From contig NZ_ADEG01000087.1 in NCBI RefSeq assembly GCF_000177075.1, positions 27,332-91,331 of the forward strand: a stretch of 64,000 nt of DNA, given 5' to 3'. This stretch comes from Hoylesella buccalis ATCC 35310 (GTDB taxonomy: Bacteria; Bacteroidota; Bacteroidia; Bacteroidales; Bacteroidaceae). Shown one piece after another: positions 24,296 through 34,363 of this stretch. Below the pieces are notes generated by a model. It was not told where the DNA came from. It made no database searches and saw only the letters and a list, made by a program, of their open reading frames with translations. The position numbers and the translations under genes were made by a program. How positions within the stretch are numbered: position 1 is the first letter of the stretch; every line of letters begins with the position of its first letter.

Positions 24296-26596
24296 TTATT
24301 TAATGATTTTCTTTCCGTTCTGAATGTAGATGCCTTGAGGGAGGAGTTGTAGATTTCCCGTTGGGCTAACCATGCGTCCGTCGATGGTGTAGATGGGTGC
24401 ATGTGATGGTGTGTTATCCTTAGTATCGATTTGCTCAATACCCGTCACCGATCCATCCCAAATTTTGAATTCGATACTCTTCGCCAAGCTGCCAGCTGGT
24501 TGCTTGGAGCGCAGGTAGGCACGGAAAGGCTTAAACGAAGCACCGTTAGACTTGACATAATTGAACTTTTGCGTGTTGAAACCGAAGATGTAATTACGAT
24601 ATCCGTCCTTGGAGGCAGGCAAGTTGCGATATTGGTAAGTGCCGATAAAGTCACCATCCGCAATCTTGCTGGCTGGGATTTGCTTGTTGAGAAACTCGAT
24701 AGGCTTTTCGTTAGCTGTTTCGATAGCCGCATTCGGTTCTATCAAATAAGGTGTGTCTGCTTTAGTAGAGGTCACCTCCTCGAATGTTGCGGTGTTGCTG
24801 TTGGCAGATTTGAAGGTGTAGGCCTTTTCTACATTGAATTTCCTAAGGTCGTTTTGATCCATGTCAAACGGTAAGCAAACGGTGGACATGCTGTGATATT
24901 TGCCGTTAGCATCTTGTCTACGGGCAAAGTTGCGGTCGAACCATACCTTATCAGCCGTAAAGCCTTCCTTTACACCGAAGGTATAGCCGCTCTCCATGTA
25001 TTGTTTCTTGTCTTTGTTCAACCATACGCCGGTATTTGCTTTGTATGAGCCGTTGTCGTTTGTCAGCACACCACGGTCAGTAAGATAAAGCAGCGGCATA
25101 TTTTTACCTTCTACTAAGACGTTGCAAGGGTGTTCGTGCCCTTCAAGTGCAAAGGTAGTGTTTGCATTAACCTTTACCACACGATTGAGATTGTCTCCTC
25201 GGTCAAAGAGGCTGAACTTTTTTTCTTTTGTCAGATCAACGTACGATGTGTTAATATCATCATCACCTATATTATTGGGGGTGTAATTCGCAGATGTTTG
25301 GTAGTATCCAGGCTGATTGGGACGCCACAGCATAAAAATGTCGCTCACCTCAAAAGGTTGGTCAGAAGTGAGAATCATGTAGCCTCTCGATTCCATTTCT
25401 TGCCCTTGAATGTTTTCTTTCTGAGTCATTCTAGCTGGAAATTCCAATTTCAACCACCCACCATTAGCATCACGTTTTAGATAGTCTACGCGACCATGTT
25501 TATTAACCGTGCCGTATGCAGTATTCTTTGTAAGATCGGGATTGTCGTCAATACCAACCCCTGCTACAACGGCACCATCTGTTTCAACCAAGTTGTACTT
25601 TTTATATAGATAGTCCCAAGCCTTGATACTCATTCGGACCTTAGCACCTTTTGGTGCACGTACAATGGCTTGGAACAGTGAATAGGCTAAACGGTCCTTT
25701 TGTTCTTCGACTGTAGCAACAGGTATGAGTGCATTTATGGAAAGACGATATTTTCCATCTGCGCCTTTGGGAGCTACGACAACCTTGTCGCTACTAACTT
25801 GTCCTGTCCATCCTAAAGCGTTTTGTTTGTATGTGTTTCGGGCATATTGATTTTTGTTTGCATCAGTGGTTTTGAATTCTTCCCATACAGGATCGAAAAG
25901 ATATGTACCGTCGCCATTGCTCTTCACAAACATCACGCCTTTGTTCATGTGCTGATTAAAACTATTATAGCGATTCAAAAGGTTGGTGCGATAGTGACGC
26001 ACTAATAGTTTTTGATCAGCGAGTAGTGAGCCTTCGGTGGTACTGTAGCATTTAACTGTATTATCGATGGGGCGAGGGATGCGTACTACTTCAAGAACTT
26101 TACCAGTGTAGTCTTGGAAGAATAATTTAATACTGCTTTGCACATCCATATCCCACCAGCCACCGCCTTGAACTACAAAATCATTAAATTCTACCAAGTC
26201 ATTCTTATCTTCATTAATATTTGAGTTGTAATAATGAAAGTGACAATAATTTGGTAAATAATACCGATTTCCATTGGCATCAGTTCCTACAACTTTAACA
26301 TTTCCAGACGTTTGATATGTTTTGCCATTCTCTTCAACGGTTCCTATGCGCATGTGAAAATCTTTCCAGTTGTCGTTAGCTTCACGATTCACACGCTCGT
26401 TGACAAATGAAAATGTAATTTCACCGTAGATGTTATAACCGCCATAGGTATAATTTCCTGTCCTGTACGTGTACAACAATTCTTTCGAATTGTTCGGATT
26501 TACTGTCCATTCCCTGTTACCAGCCTTGGCTGTGACGGAGGACAGCAGTGCGAGGCACGTAATTAATAATGTGTAAAAATGTTTTCTTGCCATCAT
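24296..26596 (-). CDS. secreted protein with T9SS-like C-terminal sorting tail, function unknown
   Basis: 766 residues. MMARKHFYTLLITCLALLSSVTAKA is a signal peptide without a lipobox. The last 40 residues (APIYTIDGRMVSPTGNLQLLPQGIYIQNGKKIIK) have the pattern of Bacteroidota secretion tails used for type IX export or surface attachment. The body is beta-rich (ITFSFVNERVNREAND, WWDMDVQSSIKLFFQDYTGK) with no enzyme motif I recognise; a region near residues 555-700 (STVCLPFDMDQNDL, PYLIEPNAA, FIGTYQYRNLP) resembles repeated beta modules seen in other Prevotella secreted proteins. Second start MARK one codon later is possible. Confidence 0.7.
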   Translation of the reverse strand: MMARKHFYTLLITCLALLSSVTAKAGNREWTVNPNNSKELLYTYRTGNYTYGGYNIYGEITFSFVNERVNREANDNWKDFHMRIGTVEENGKTYQTSGNVKVVGTDANGNRYYLPNYCHFHYYNSNINEDKNDLVEFNDFVVQGGGWWDMDVQSSIKLFFQDYTGKVLEVVRIPRPIDNTVKCYSTTEGSLLADQKLLVRHYRTNLLNRYNSFNQHMNKGVMFVKSNGDGTYLFDPVWEEFKTTDANKNQYARNTYKQNALGWTGQVSSDKVVVAPKGADGKYRLSINALIPVATVEEQKDRLAYSLFQAIVRAPKGAKVRMSIKAWDYLYKKYNLVETDGAVVAGVGIDDNPDLTKNTAYGTVNKHGRVDYLKRDANGGWLKLEFPARMTQKENIQGQEMESRGYMILTSDQPFEVSDIFMLWRPNQPGYYQTSANYTPNNIGDDDINTSYVDLTKEKKFSLFDRGDNLNRVVKVNANTTFALEGHEHPCNVLVEGKNMPLLYLTDRGVLTNDNGSYKANTGVWLNKDKKQYMESGYTFGVKEGFTADKVWFDRNFARRQDANGKYHSMSTVCLPFDMDQNDLRKFNVEKAYTFKSANSNTATFEEVTSTKADTPYLIEPNAAIETANEKPIEFLNKQIPASKIADGDFIGTYQYRNLPASKDGYRNYIFGFNTQKFNYVKSNGASFKPFRAYLRSKQPAGSLAKSIEFKIWDGSVTGIEQIDTKDNTPSHAPIYTIDGRMVSPTGNLQLLPQGIYIQNGKKIIK

Positions 26597-26624
26597 TAAG
26601 CCTTTTTTAAGTTTGTAAACTCTT

Positions 26625-26632
26625 CAAAAGTA
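26625..26632 (-). promoter_or_regulatory. -7 box for the secreted-protein/peptide operon
   Basis: TACTTTTG on the minus strand, 28 nt upstream of the start. A run of eight C (26657-26664) and AT-rich DNA lie further upstream; no -33 box is evident. Positions 26665-26880 show nothing I can name. Confidence 0.45.
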
Positions 26633-26888
26633 TTTAGAATTTATGTAATATTTTTACCCCCCCCTATTTGTTAAGAAAGTTTAACAGTTCGCAGCATCTG
26701 GGAGTGACTCCAACCTGAGAAAAGCCAGGCGGAACATGTTTTTCTGAGACAGAAGGAAACAAATAAGTTAAAGGGAATGCTAGTGGCTACAACGCTATTT
26801 TGAACCACCAAACTATCAAATTGTAACTTTTAGAGAGACTAAAAAAGGTTACACGCGCAGCAGGTTGGCGTTGATAGTTTGCGAAAAG

Positions 26889-26960
26889 TACTCCCACCGG
26901 GAATCGAACCCGGATCAAAGGTTTAGGAAACCTACGTTCTATCCATTTAACTATGGGAGC
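26889..26960 (-). tRNA. tRNA-Arg (anticodon CCT)
   Basis: On the minus strand GCTCCCA pairs with TGGGAGT to form the acceptor stem; D-arm TAGTTAAATGGATA, anticodon loop TTCCTAA giving CCT, and T-arm CCGGGTTCGATTCCCGG are all in place. CCA is not encoded. It would read AGG codons. Confidence 0.93.
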
Positions 26961-26994
26961 AAATCAGTGTTTGTCGCAGCGTTGCGTGGGTGTG

Positions 26995-27026
26995 CAAAGA
27001 TAAACATTTTATCAGTTCGACCCAAA
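26995..27026 (-). promoter_or_regulatory. promoter of tRNA-Arg
   Basis: On the minus strand TTTG (27023-27026), 20 nt, TATCTTTG (26995-27002). Confidence 0.65.
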
Positions 27027-27084
27027 TAAAAGCAATACTTTTCTATTTGACAGGCAATGGCCATACCAGCATTGCGTTTGTTAA

Positions 27085-27160
27085 ACGACAGACATTCGGT
27101 GAAATTAGCGACAAAAAAGAAGCGGTAGGTTATCAAGAACATTCATACCGGTGTGGCATG
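27085..27160 (+). repeat. partial third copy of the 400-bp repeat 3' end
   Basis: GAAATTAGCGAC, then AGAAGCGGTAGGTTATCAAG, then AACATTC aligns with GAAATAAGCGA, then GAAGCGGTGCGTTGTCAAG, then AAAATTC of copy 1 (18830-18880). Only the 3' third is clear. The rest of 26961-27397 holds the tRNA promoter and the SusC upstream region. Confidence 0.45.
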
Positions 27161-27244
27161 CTGAAATACGCAACCAACTAGTTAATTTAAGTAAAATTTA
27201 TTCAAGAAATGACTCTATCCAGCGCTATTGATGAGATTATTCGT

Positions 27245-27252
27245 TAATTTTG
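27245..27252 (+). promoter_or_regulatory. possible -7 box of the SusC/SusD operon
   Basis: TAATTTTG fits the consensus; the nearest TTG (27228-27230) is only 14 nt upstream. The leader would be about 140 nt. Confidence 0.35.
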
Positions 27253-27397
27253 CTTTGGCTAATTCATCTATTACAGTAAATCATGCTACACCCAAACAGC
27301 CCCATTCAAACTTGTCTTCATGTGAAGCATGTAGGTGCTCAGCAGGTTACTTGAATGGATAGGTGGCCGTAATTAAAAACTAAAACCTAAATTTACA

Positions 27398-30300
27398 ATG
27401 ATTAAAGAAAACAGAATCTTAAGAAAAGCGAAGAATCGTTCGCTGATCTTATTCTCAGTCTGCACGCTTTCAATCTGTGCCGTGCCATTTGAGACCGTGT
27501 CTGCCGCTGACACCCCAAGCGGCAACGCTTCTCTGTTACAGCAAAACATGCGAAAGGTGACGGTATCGGTAGTCGATGACGCCAACGAACCTATCATCGG
27601 TGCCAGTGTGCTGGTGATGGAAACCAAGTCGGGCGGGTCTACCGACATCAATGGTCAATGTGTCGTGGATGTACCTGCAGGAAGTCAGATACAAGTGTCA
27701 TACATTGGTTATCAAACACAAACCGTCAATGCAGGACAATCTTCTACCCTACGCGTGGTGCTGGTGGAAGACCGTCAGATGCTGGACGACGTTGTCGTGG
27801 TAGGTTATGGCGTGATGAAGAAGTCGGACGTGACGGGCTCCATCGCTGTTGCAAAGGGTGAAGAGCTCACCAAGTCGCAGAATTTCTCTGCATTGGACAA
27901 CCTTCGCGGCAAGGCCTCTGGTGTGAACGTGTTCTCCAATTCAGAAGACATAGCCACCTCCAAGCCCCGCGTGATTATTCGAGGCATGGCCACCATCAAT
28001 GCCAGTTCGGACCCATTATATGTGGTTGATGGCGTGGTGATGAGCGACTTCGCCCTGGTAAATCCTAACGACATCGAGTCGATGGAAGTGCTGAAAGATG
28101 CTTCGGCCACCGCCATTTACGGTGCGCGTGGGGCTAATGGCGTGATTATGGTGACCACCAAGCGAGGCCTGAAAGGCGATACCGGTACGAAGATTAGTTA
28201 CCAGGGTTCGGTAAGCATGCGCAGCATCGCACGCAAGATGGACTTGCTGAATGCACAAGAGTGGACCGACGCTTGGATGAAAGGTCTGGAGAACGAAAAC
28301 ACTTATAACGGCAAGAAGTGGTCACTGAATCGTACCGACTGGTTTACCGACCGCAACTATTTCGACGCCAATGGTAATCCGCTGTATGATACCGATTGGC
28401 AGGACGAAGCCACCCGCACGACCATTTCGCACAACCACCAGGTGAACATTCAGCAAGCTGGGGCCAAATCGTCGATGGGTGCATTCTTGAACTACTCTGA
28501 TTATCAAGGCATCATGAACAATACATGGAACAAGCGTGTGAGCGCCAAGATGGCTTATGATGCCAATCCTACCAACTGGCTGACAACAGGTGTCAACTTG
28601 TTGGTGAACCACATGTGGGGTCGTTTCACCGATGCATACGGTGGTGGTCAGGAAGCGCGCCGCACCATGATTGAAATGCTGCCGTGGCTGCCGTTAAGAG
28701 AACCTGACACGGGCAACTATACCACGGCCACGTCACCTAAGATGAACTATGGATTTGAAGGAATGTCAAACCCTGCCATGATTCTGGAACAGCAAAAACG
28801 TATGTACTATAACACACAAATCTTTGGCAATGCGGCTTTAACATTCCATCTGTTGCCTAACCTGGATTTGAAAACACAGTTGGGTATCGACTGGCACGGC
28901 ATTGACTACCGTCGCTATGCCGCCACAACGCTGAACAATATCTCCATGCCTAATGGCCGAGCTGAATACTCACATTACAGCAACCTGTACTGGCAGGAGG
29001 AAACATACCTAACCTACAACAAGACCGTTGACCGTCATCGTTTCAACGGTATGCTGGGTCTTTCTTGGACTGGCTACACCTCGCGGGCCAACGGTGCGGT
29101 AACAGAAGGTTTCACCGACGACTTCTTTGAAGATAACAACATGGGCGTTGGAACCAACCCAGAGTCACCAAGATCGAACATTGACGAGTGGGCCATGAAC
29201 TCGTATTTCCTCCGTTTGGCTTATACCTACATGGATCGTTATTCAGCAACGGTGACGGGGCGTTATGATGGTTCGTCCAAATTTGGTGAGAACAACAAAT
29301 ACGCTTTCTTCCCCTCTGCCGGTTTAGCATGGATTGCCTCTGAGGAAGATTTCTTAAAAGACGTCACAGCCGTGAGCAACTTGAAATTCCATACCAGTTA
29401 TGGACTGACCGGTAACTCTGAGATTGGTACGTACCGTTCGTTGGCTCGTACTAATGCAGGAACACTACTCCTTAACGGTTCCCGTTCTTCCTACTATCGA
29501 CTGAGTTCGATGGCAAATACTGAGTTGAAATGGGAGAAGACAGCACAGTTTGACATTGGTTTCGAATTAGGTTTGTTCAACAATGCGCTGAATCTTGATT
29601 TATCATGGTATACCAAGAAGACGACAAACTTGTTGTTGGATTGCCCAGTTCCTCATTTCACGGGTTTCTCATCAATCTACAAGAACATCGGTTCTGTAAA
29701 GAACTCCGGACTCGACATCATGATTTCTGCTTATCCTGTCCGCACGAATGACTTCACATGGCAGACCACCCTCAACACGAACTACAACAAGAACAAGATA
29801 CTCCATCTCGGAGATAATGACGAGGATATCGAGTTGATGTACTGGGTAGGTGGTTCAGAGTCGATTCTTCGTGTAGGCGAAAGTATGGGAAGCTTCTATG
29901 GTTACCGTCGCTATGGCGTGATAACGAAAGAGATGCAAGAGAACGTGGTATGGACCGCCGAAGACTTCAATAATAATCTTTGCTCGAAAGATGCCGTGGG
30001 CAAGAAACGCTATTCGGTAGAGCAGATTGGACGCCCCAATCGTTCGGCCAAGAAAGAGGTATTGGGTAAGGGATTCCCCAACTGGACAGGCAGCTGGATT
30101 AACAACCTGAAGTATCGCAACTGGGACTTCACGATGGATTGGCAGTTTGTGGCTGGCGTTGAGACCATGCAACAGTTCTTCCACTCTACCTATGACCGCT
30201 TTGGATTGACCAATGGGTTAAAGGACATCCTGTATGGTGCTTACGACGGAACGAATCCAGAAACGATGCAACAAATGATTCGTATGGCTAACAATGGTCA

Positions 30301-30592
30301 TGCTGGACAAGATACCACCATTGACTCGGCATGGATTACGGATGGTTCTTACCTGCGCCTGAACATGTTGCAGTTAGGTTATACCTTTGGTAAAGAAGCA
30401 TGTGGCAAGCTGGGCATTGATGCTTTGAGACTGTATGTAAGTGGTCAGAATCTTTGGTTGCTTTGCTCGAAAGATTTCAAGGGCTATGATCCTGAAGCGA
30501 CCTCGCAAGGCAATCACTTCGGACAAAACATGACTTTCTTCTCCTATCCGAGAGCCCGGACCTTTACACTTGGCATGAATGTAACTTTCTAA
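27398..30592 (+). CDS. SusC/RagA-family TonB-dependent outer-membrane transporter
   Basis: 1064 residues. A signal peptide (to about residue 38) is followed by a carboxypeptidase-regulatory-like domain (about 48-125; VTVSVVDDANEPIIGASVLVMETKSG, YIGYQTQTV), the plug domain beginning DDVVVVGYGVMKKSDVTGSI, and a 22-strand barrel ending RTFTLGMNVTF. It imports large oligosaccharides through the outer membrane with energy from TonB-ExbBD, acting with the lid protein SusD encoded 29 nt downstream. First gene of the polysaccharide-utilization locus that includes GH43 and GH92 enzymes. No anti-sigma/sigma pair or hybrid two-component sensor is adjacent. Confidence 0.95.
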   Translation: MIKENRILRKAKNRSLILFSVCTLSICAVPFETVSAADTPSGNASLLQQNMRKVTVSVVDDANEPIIGASVLVMETKSGGSTDINGQCVVDVPAGSQIQVSYIGYQTQTVNAGQSSTLRVVLVEDRQMLDDVVVVGYGVMKKSDVTGSIAVAKGEELTKSQNFSALDNLRGKASGVNVFSNSEDIATSKPRVIIRGMATINASSDPLYVVDGVVMSDFALVNPNDIESMEVLKDASATAIYGARGANGVIMVTTKRGLKGDTGTKISYQGSVSMRSIARKMDLLNAQEWTDAWMKGLENENTYNGKKWSLNRTDWFTDRNYFDANGNPLYDTDWQDEATRTTISHNHQVNIQQAGAKSSMGAFLNYSDYQGIMNNTWNKRVSAKMAYDANPTNWLTTGVNLLVNHMWGRFTDAYGGGQEARRTMIEMLPWLPLREPDTGNYTTATSPKMNYGFEGMSNPAMILEQQKRMYYNTQIFGNAALTFHLLPNLDLKTQLGIDWHGIDYRRYAATTLNNISMPNGRAEYSHYSNLYWQEETYLTYNKTVDRHRFNGMLGLSWTGYTSRANGAVTEGFTDDFFEDNNMGVGTNPESPRSNIDEWAMNSYFLRLAYTYMDRYSATVTGRYDGSSKFGENNKYAFFPSAGLAWIASEEDFLKDVTAVSNLKFHTSYGLTGNSEIGTYRSLARTNAGTLLLNGSRSSYYRLSSMANTELKWEKTAQFDIGFELGLFNNALNLDLSWYTKKTTNLLLDCPVPHFTGFSSIYKNIGSVKNSGLDIMISAYPVRTNDFTWQTTLNTNYNKNKILHLGDNDEDIELMYWVGGSESILRVGESMGSFYGYRRYGVITKEMQENVVWTAEDFNNNLCSKDAVGKKRYSVEQIGRPNRSAKKEVLGKGFPNWTGSWINNLKYRNWDFTMDWQFVAGVETMQQFFHSTYDRFGLTNGLKDILYGAYDGTNPETMQQMIRMANNGHAGQDTTIDSAWITDGSYLRLNMLQLGYTFGKEACGKLGIDALRLYVSGQNLWLLCSKDFKGYDPEATSQGNHFGQNMTFFSYPRARTFTLGMNVTF

Positions 30593-30621
30593 TTAAACAA
30601 TACTCAAAGAAAAATCGAAAT

Positions 30622-32196
30622 ATGAAAAAGATATTTATTATTTTGGCTTGTGCCGGGCTGACGCTAACTTCTTGCGAAGACTTCCTGAAAGAGAAACCCG
30701 GCTCTATTCTCACGAACCAAGACTTCAACAAAACGGATGCTCATTTTCTAGGACAAGTAAACTATTTGTACCGTAGTGGCGCCATCCGCCAGATTGCATC
30801 GGCCAACAGTGCTTATGTGGGTTCGTTCGCAACCTTGAACAGCATGCTGACCGGATACTTTAGAAATTCATATGAAGGACAGGAGCGAACCTGCCAGTAT
30901 GCGCGCGAGTTAACACGCCAGAGCCAAGTGAACACGGTGTCGGGTGTTGTTGATGGCGTATGGGATGGATGTTACGATGCGATTAATGTTGCCAACAGCG
31001 TGATAAAAGGTGTTGAGGGTGAAGGCGTAACCCTTTCGGCAGCAAATAAAAAACAATATGTAGGTGAAGCCAAGTTCTTTCGCGGATTCAACTATTTCTT
31101 CTTAGCTAAAACCTTCGGTGACGTGCCTTTGTCAACAGAACCTTTTACCGACGGTGCGGCAAATATGAATTATGAACGAACAGCCAAAGCAACGATTATG
31201 GAGCTGGTTGTTAACGATTTGAAAGAAGCTGTAGCCTCATTGGTGGCTAACAAGTGGCAAGATGCGAATCACCGCATTACAAAATATGTGGCAGAAATGG
31301 CTTTGACAGATGTCTACATGTATCTGGGAAAGTATGCTGAAGCTGCCGCTACTGCGAGAGACATCATCAACAATGGCGGTTATTCGCTGACAACGAACGA
31401 CGACCTGGCCCTTGGCAGCGCATACAACAAGCTGCGTACGACGGATGACCTGGATGAGGTAATCTATGCACAAGAGTATGACAACACGGTTTCTACCAGC
31501 GGTTGGTGGCCAACCTACGCCTTTAGCGGAAGTGCCACCAGCGTGTTCAGCAAGTATTCTATTTTCGAACGCGTGTTTGGTCCGTTGAAAGCTTCCTTCC
31601 TGAACATTTATGATGAAGGTGACCTTCGTGCGCAAAATCAGCAGTTCTTCGTGTGGGAATACACCAACCAAGTGAATAATAAGACATGGAAAGCTGCATC
31701 GGCAGATGAATTTGGCGCCTGGTACTATTTCGACCAAGAGGCCATGGAGGTTACTGGTCGTGGAACGAAAGACTGGAATGTTTATCGCTACGCAGAAACC
31801 TTGCTTGATGCTGCCGAAGCTATTGCACAGAGTTCGGGCGTAAATGCTGAGGCAGCTGATTATCTCGCACAAGTGCAAAGTCGCGCATTAGGCAAGACCG
31901 TTGCTGAATTGACCCCTGTTTTGCAAGCCCTTTCCAAAGAGAAGTTTATCGAGGCTTGTTGGACAGAACGTCTGCGAGAGTTCCCCTTGGAGTTCAAGAT
32001 TTGGGACGATTGCGTGCGCACCATGAAGTTCCCCGTTATTTCAGGTACCAAGAGACAAGTTACCTATGTTGACCTCATCGGGGCCACCAATGGTTCGGGT
32101 GAAACATTCAAGCAATCAGACTTGGTATGGCCTATCTCTGAAAATGAGATTCAGCGCAACCCGAAGTTGAAACCAACAGAGGGGTATCAATACTAA
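30622..32196 (+). CDS. SusD/RagB-family glycan-binding outer-membrane lipoprotein
   Basis: 524 residues. MKKIFIILACAGLTLTSC is a lipoprotein signal (Cys about residue 18). The family's TPR-like N-terminal half includes AKFFRGFNYFFLAKTFGDVPL and ALTDVYMYLGKYAEAAATARDIINNGGYSL. The C-terminal half ends with the usual WTERLREFPLEFKIWDDCVR and WPISENEIQRNPKLKPTEGY. SusD captures glycans at the cell surface and closes over the SusC pore. The spacing from SusC is short, and a strong terminator follows the stop, so SusC/SusD form one transcript. Confidence 0.95.
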   Translation: MKKIFIILACAGLTLTSCEDFLKEKPGSILTNQDFNKTDAHFLGQVNYLYRSGAIRQIASANSAYVGSFATLNSMLTGYFRNSYEGQERTCQYARELTRQSQVNTVSGVVDGVWDGCYDAINVANSVIKGVEGEGVTLSAANKKQYVGEAKFFRGFNYFFLAKTFGDVPLSTEPFTDGAANMNYERTAKATIMELVVNDLKEAVASLVANKWQDANHRITKYVAEMALTDVYMYLGKYAEAAATARDIINNGGYSLTTNDDLALGSAYNKLRTTDDLDEVIYAQEYDNTVSTSGWWPTYAFSGSATSVFSKYSIFERVFGPLKASFLNIYDEGDLRAQNQQFFVWEYTNQVNNKTWKAASADEFGAWYYFDQEAMEVTGRGTKDWNVYRYAETLLDAAEAIAQSSGVNAEAADYLAQVQSRALGKTVAELTPVLQALSKEKFIEACWTERLREFPLEFKIWDDCVRTMKFPVISGTKRQVTYVDLIGATNGSGETFKQSDLVWPISENEIQRNPKLKPTEGYQY

Positions 32197-32227
32197 ACTG
32201 TGGCTGAAGGAATTTATCATCATTGAG

Positions 32228-32257
32228 AAAGGAGGGAGCAAGAAACCCTCCTTTTTG
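32228..32257 (+). terminator. terminator after SusD
   Basis: AAAGGAGGG-AGCAAGAAA-CCCTCCTTT followed by TTG and a T-rich run: a standard intrinsic terminator. Confidence 0.88.
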
Positions 32258-32290
32258 TTTTTTATATTCTTATAAGTGCGCTGAAATGAT

Positions 32291-32298
32291 TAACTTTG
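32291..32298 (+). promoter_or_regulatory. -7 box for the enzyme part of the glycan locus
   Basis: TAACTTTG, 42 nt before the start at 32341. No -33 box at the usual spacing. Its place after the SusD terminator suggests that the glycosidase genes have their own transcript. Confidence 0.5.
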
Positions 32299-32340
32299 CA
32301 AAAAGTTAAACTAGTTATTGAACGATTACGAATCATTTTT

Positions 32341-34350
32341 ATGAAGAAATCATTGAAAGGTTTGCTCTTGACCTATGCCCTTTTGGCATCACAAATGACC
32401 TATGCTGCAGATGTGGAGAGCCATATCAGTTTGAAACAACCGGGAAACAAGGCCGTTACTTATACCCTAACCGATCGCAATGGGAAGCTTGAAGCCTCCG
32501 CTCCATTGCCTTTAACCCTCACCAAGACGATGAGTCGCAACGGACAAGATGAGGTGATTGCCGTGACCATCCGTGCCAACGAGAAAGTGTATTTCAACTT
32601 TGGAGGGGCGATTCCTACGGGATTTAACACCAACGACTGCGACTTTTACCTGCCGGGATTTTGGTATCATAAGAATTTGCGGTCGCCCAAGGAAGCTCCA
32701 TCCTTCCACACTTCGAAGAGTTGGAATGTTCGTGAAGACCGTTTGTCGTCGCCACTGAGTGGTGCTTTTAACCTGAAATCAGGCCAAGGAATGACTATCT
32801 TGCGTCAGTTGGATGAGCCTGCCGAAGCACTGACCACGGCACAAGAAGGTGAAGTTATCGTGTCGGGCAAGACCTCTATCGGCTACGTTGGCTTTGATAA
32901 CGAGAGTGGCGTGGCCAAGTTGACCTTTGGTTTCCCCTATGTGGAAACACCGAAACGCTATATTCGTAAATTGACCTTAGCACCTTCCATCGAGGCTTTC
33001 ATGAAGTTGGAGAAGGGTGAGAGCCGCACCCTGACATGGATTGTGCGCAAGGAACAGGCCGCCGACTTCAGTGAGTTCTTGGCCAACACATGGACAAGTA
33101 CGTTCGACCGCATGCAACCGAAGCCGCTTCGCGCCTTATATACCGCAGATGAAATGAAGTCGGCCATGAGCAATTACTTCCGCAGGTCGTATGTTTCCAA
33201 ATATCCTTTGAAGTTTAATTCTGGCATGACGCTGCACATCGACCACTGTACACCGGTAGGTGAGGTTCAGTTGGGCTTCGTGGGGCGTGTGCTGTTGAAT
33301 GCGTTCAACCAGATAGAATATGGTGAAAAGAACGGACAGAGTGATTTGGTTAGGCAGGGACAGGCCATCTTTGACAGTTATCTCGAGCATGGCTTCACGC
33401 AAAATGGCTATCTGCGCGACTTCGTTAACTTCGATCGCGACGGACTTAACGCCGAGGAGGTGCACTCCATTCGTCAACAGTCAGAGGCGGTTTATGCCAT
33501 TCTTCATTATCTGAAATACGAAAAGAGCCAAGGACGTAAGCACAAGTCTTGGGAAACAAAGACCCGCGCACTGCTTGACAACCTCATCAAGTTGCAGAAG
33601 ACGGACGGCCACTTTGCCCGCAAGTTCAACGACGATGGCACTGATGTAGATGCCAGTGGCGGCAGCACACCATCAGCTACGTCAACGTTGGTCATGGGAT
33701 ATCGATATTTCGGCAACAAGAACTATCTCAAATCAGCCAAGCGGACGGTGGATTATGTGGAAAAGAACATCATTGCCCCCGCTGATTATTTCTCGTCAAC
33801 CCTCGATGCCAACTGCGAAGATAAGGAAGCTGCCATCGCCGCTGTTACCTCTACTTACTACCTTGCCATGGTGACCAAAGGCAAAGAACGCCAGCACTAT
33901 ATCGACCTATGTCGCAAGGCTACTTATTTCGCCTTGTCGTGGTATTATCTTTGGGACGTGCCATTTGCCGAAGGTCAGATGCTCGGCGACTTAGGTTTCC
34001 GCAGTCGTGGATGGGGCAATGTGTCGGTAGAAAACAATCATATCGATGTCTTCGTCTTCGAGTTCCCGCACATCATGAAATGGCTGGGCACACAAATCAA
34101 CGAGCCTCGCTTTGGTAAAATGTACGACGTAATTTATTCTTCACTCAGCCAACTCCTGCCAACCACCAATCGCATGTGTGGCATTGGCATGGAGGGCTTT
34201 TATCCTGAAGTGGTTCAGCACACCGCATGGGACTACGGACGCAATGGCAAAGGATTCTACAACGATATCTTCGCACCGGGCTGGACCGTGGCCTCTCTCT
34301 GGGAATTGTATTCTCCTACCCGAACCTCTGATTTCTTGTTGAAAAAGTAA
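32341..34350 (+). CDS. secreted (alpha/alpha)-toroid glycosidase-like protein of the glycan locus, unclassified
   Basis: 669 residues from ATG 32341 (MKKSLKGLLLTYALLASQMTYAA, a signal peptide); an in-frame extension to 32296 overlaps the -7 box and is rejected. A beta-rich N-terminal domain (about 25-275) is followed by a helical region (about 300-660) with repeated helix pairs typical of six-hairpin glycosidases and lyases: TPVGEVQLGFVGRVLLNAFNQ, YLRDFVNFDRDGL, SEAVYAILHYLKYEK, LLDNLIKLQKTDGHFARKF, YYLWDVPFAEGQM. I cannot place it in a numbered GH or PL family. It sits between SusD and GH43, so a role in breaking the same glycan is likely. Confidence 0.7.
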   Translation: MKKSLKGLLLTYALLASQMTYAADVESHISLKQPGNKAVTYTLTDRNGKLEASAPLPLTLTKTMSRNGQDEVIAVTIRANEKVYFNFGGAIPTGFNTNDCDFYLPGFWYHKNLRSPKEAPSFHTSKSWNVREDRLSSPLSGAFNLKSGQGMTILRQLDEPAEALTTAQEGEVIVSGKTSIGYVGFDNESGVAKLTFGFPYVETPKRYIRKLTLAPSIEAFMKLEKGESRTLTWIVRKEQAADFSEFLANTWTSTFDRMQPKPLRALYTADEMKSAMSNYFRRSYVSKYPLKFNSGMTLHIDHCTPVGEVQLGFVGRVLLNAFNQIEYGEKNGQSDLVRQGQAIFDSYLEHGFTQNGYLRDFVNFDRDGLNAEEVHSIRQQSEAVYAILHYLKYEKSQGRKHKSWETKTRALLDNLIKLQKTDGHFARKFNDDGTDVDASGGSTPSATSTLVMGYRYFGNKNYLKSAKRTVDYVEKNIIAPADYFSSTLDANCEDKEAAIAAVTSTYYLAMVTKGKERQHYIDLCRKATYFALSWYYLWDVPFAEGQMLGDLGFRSRGWGNVSVENNHIDVFVFEFPHIMKWLGTQINEPRFGKMYDVIYSSLSQLLPTTNRMCGIGMEGFYPEVVQHTAWDYGRNGKGFYNDIFAPGWTVASLWELYSPTRTSDFLLKK

Positions 34351-34363
34351 TTCCATCCTATTT

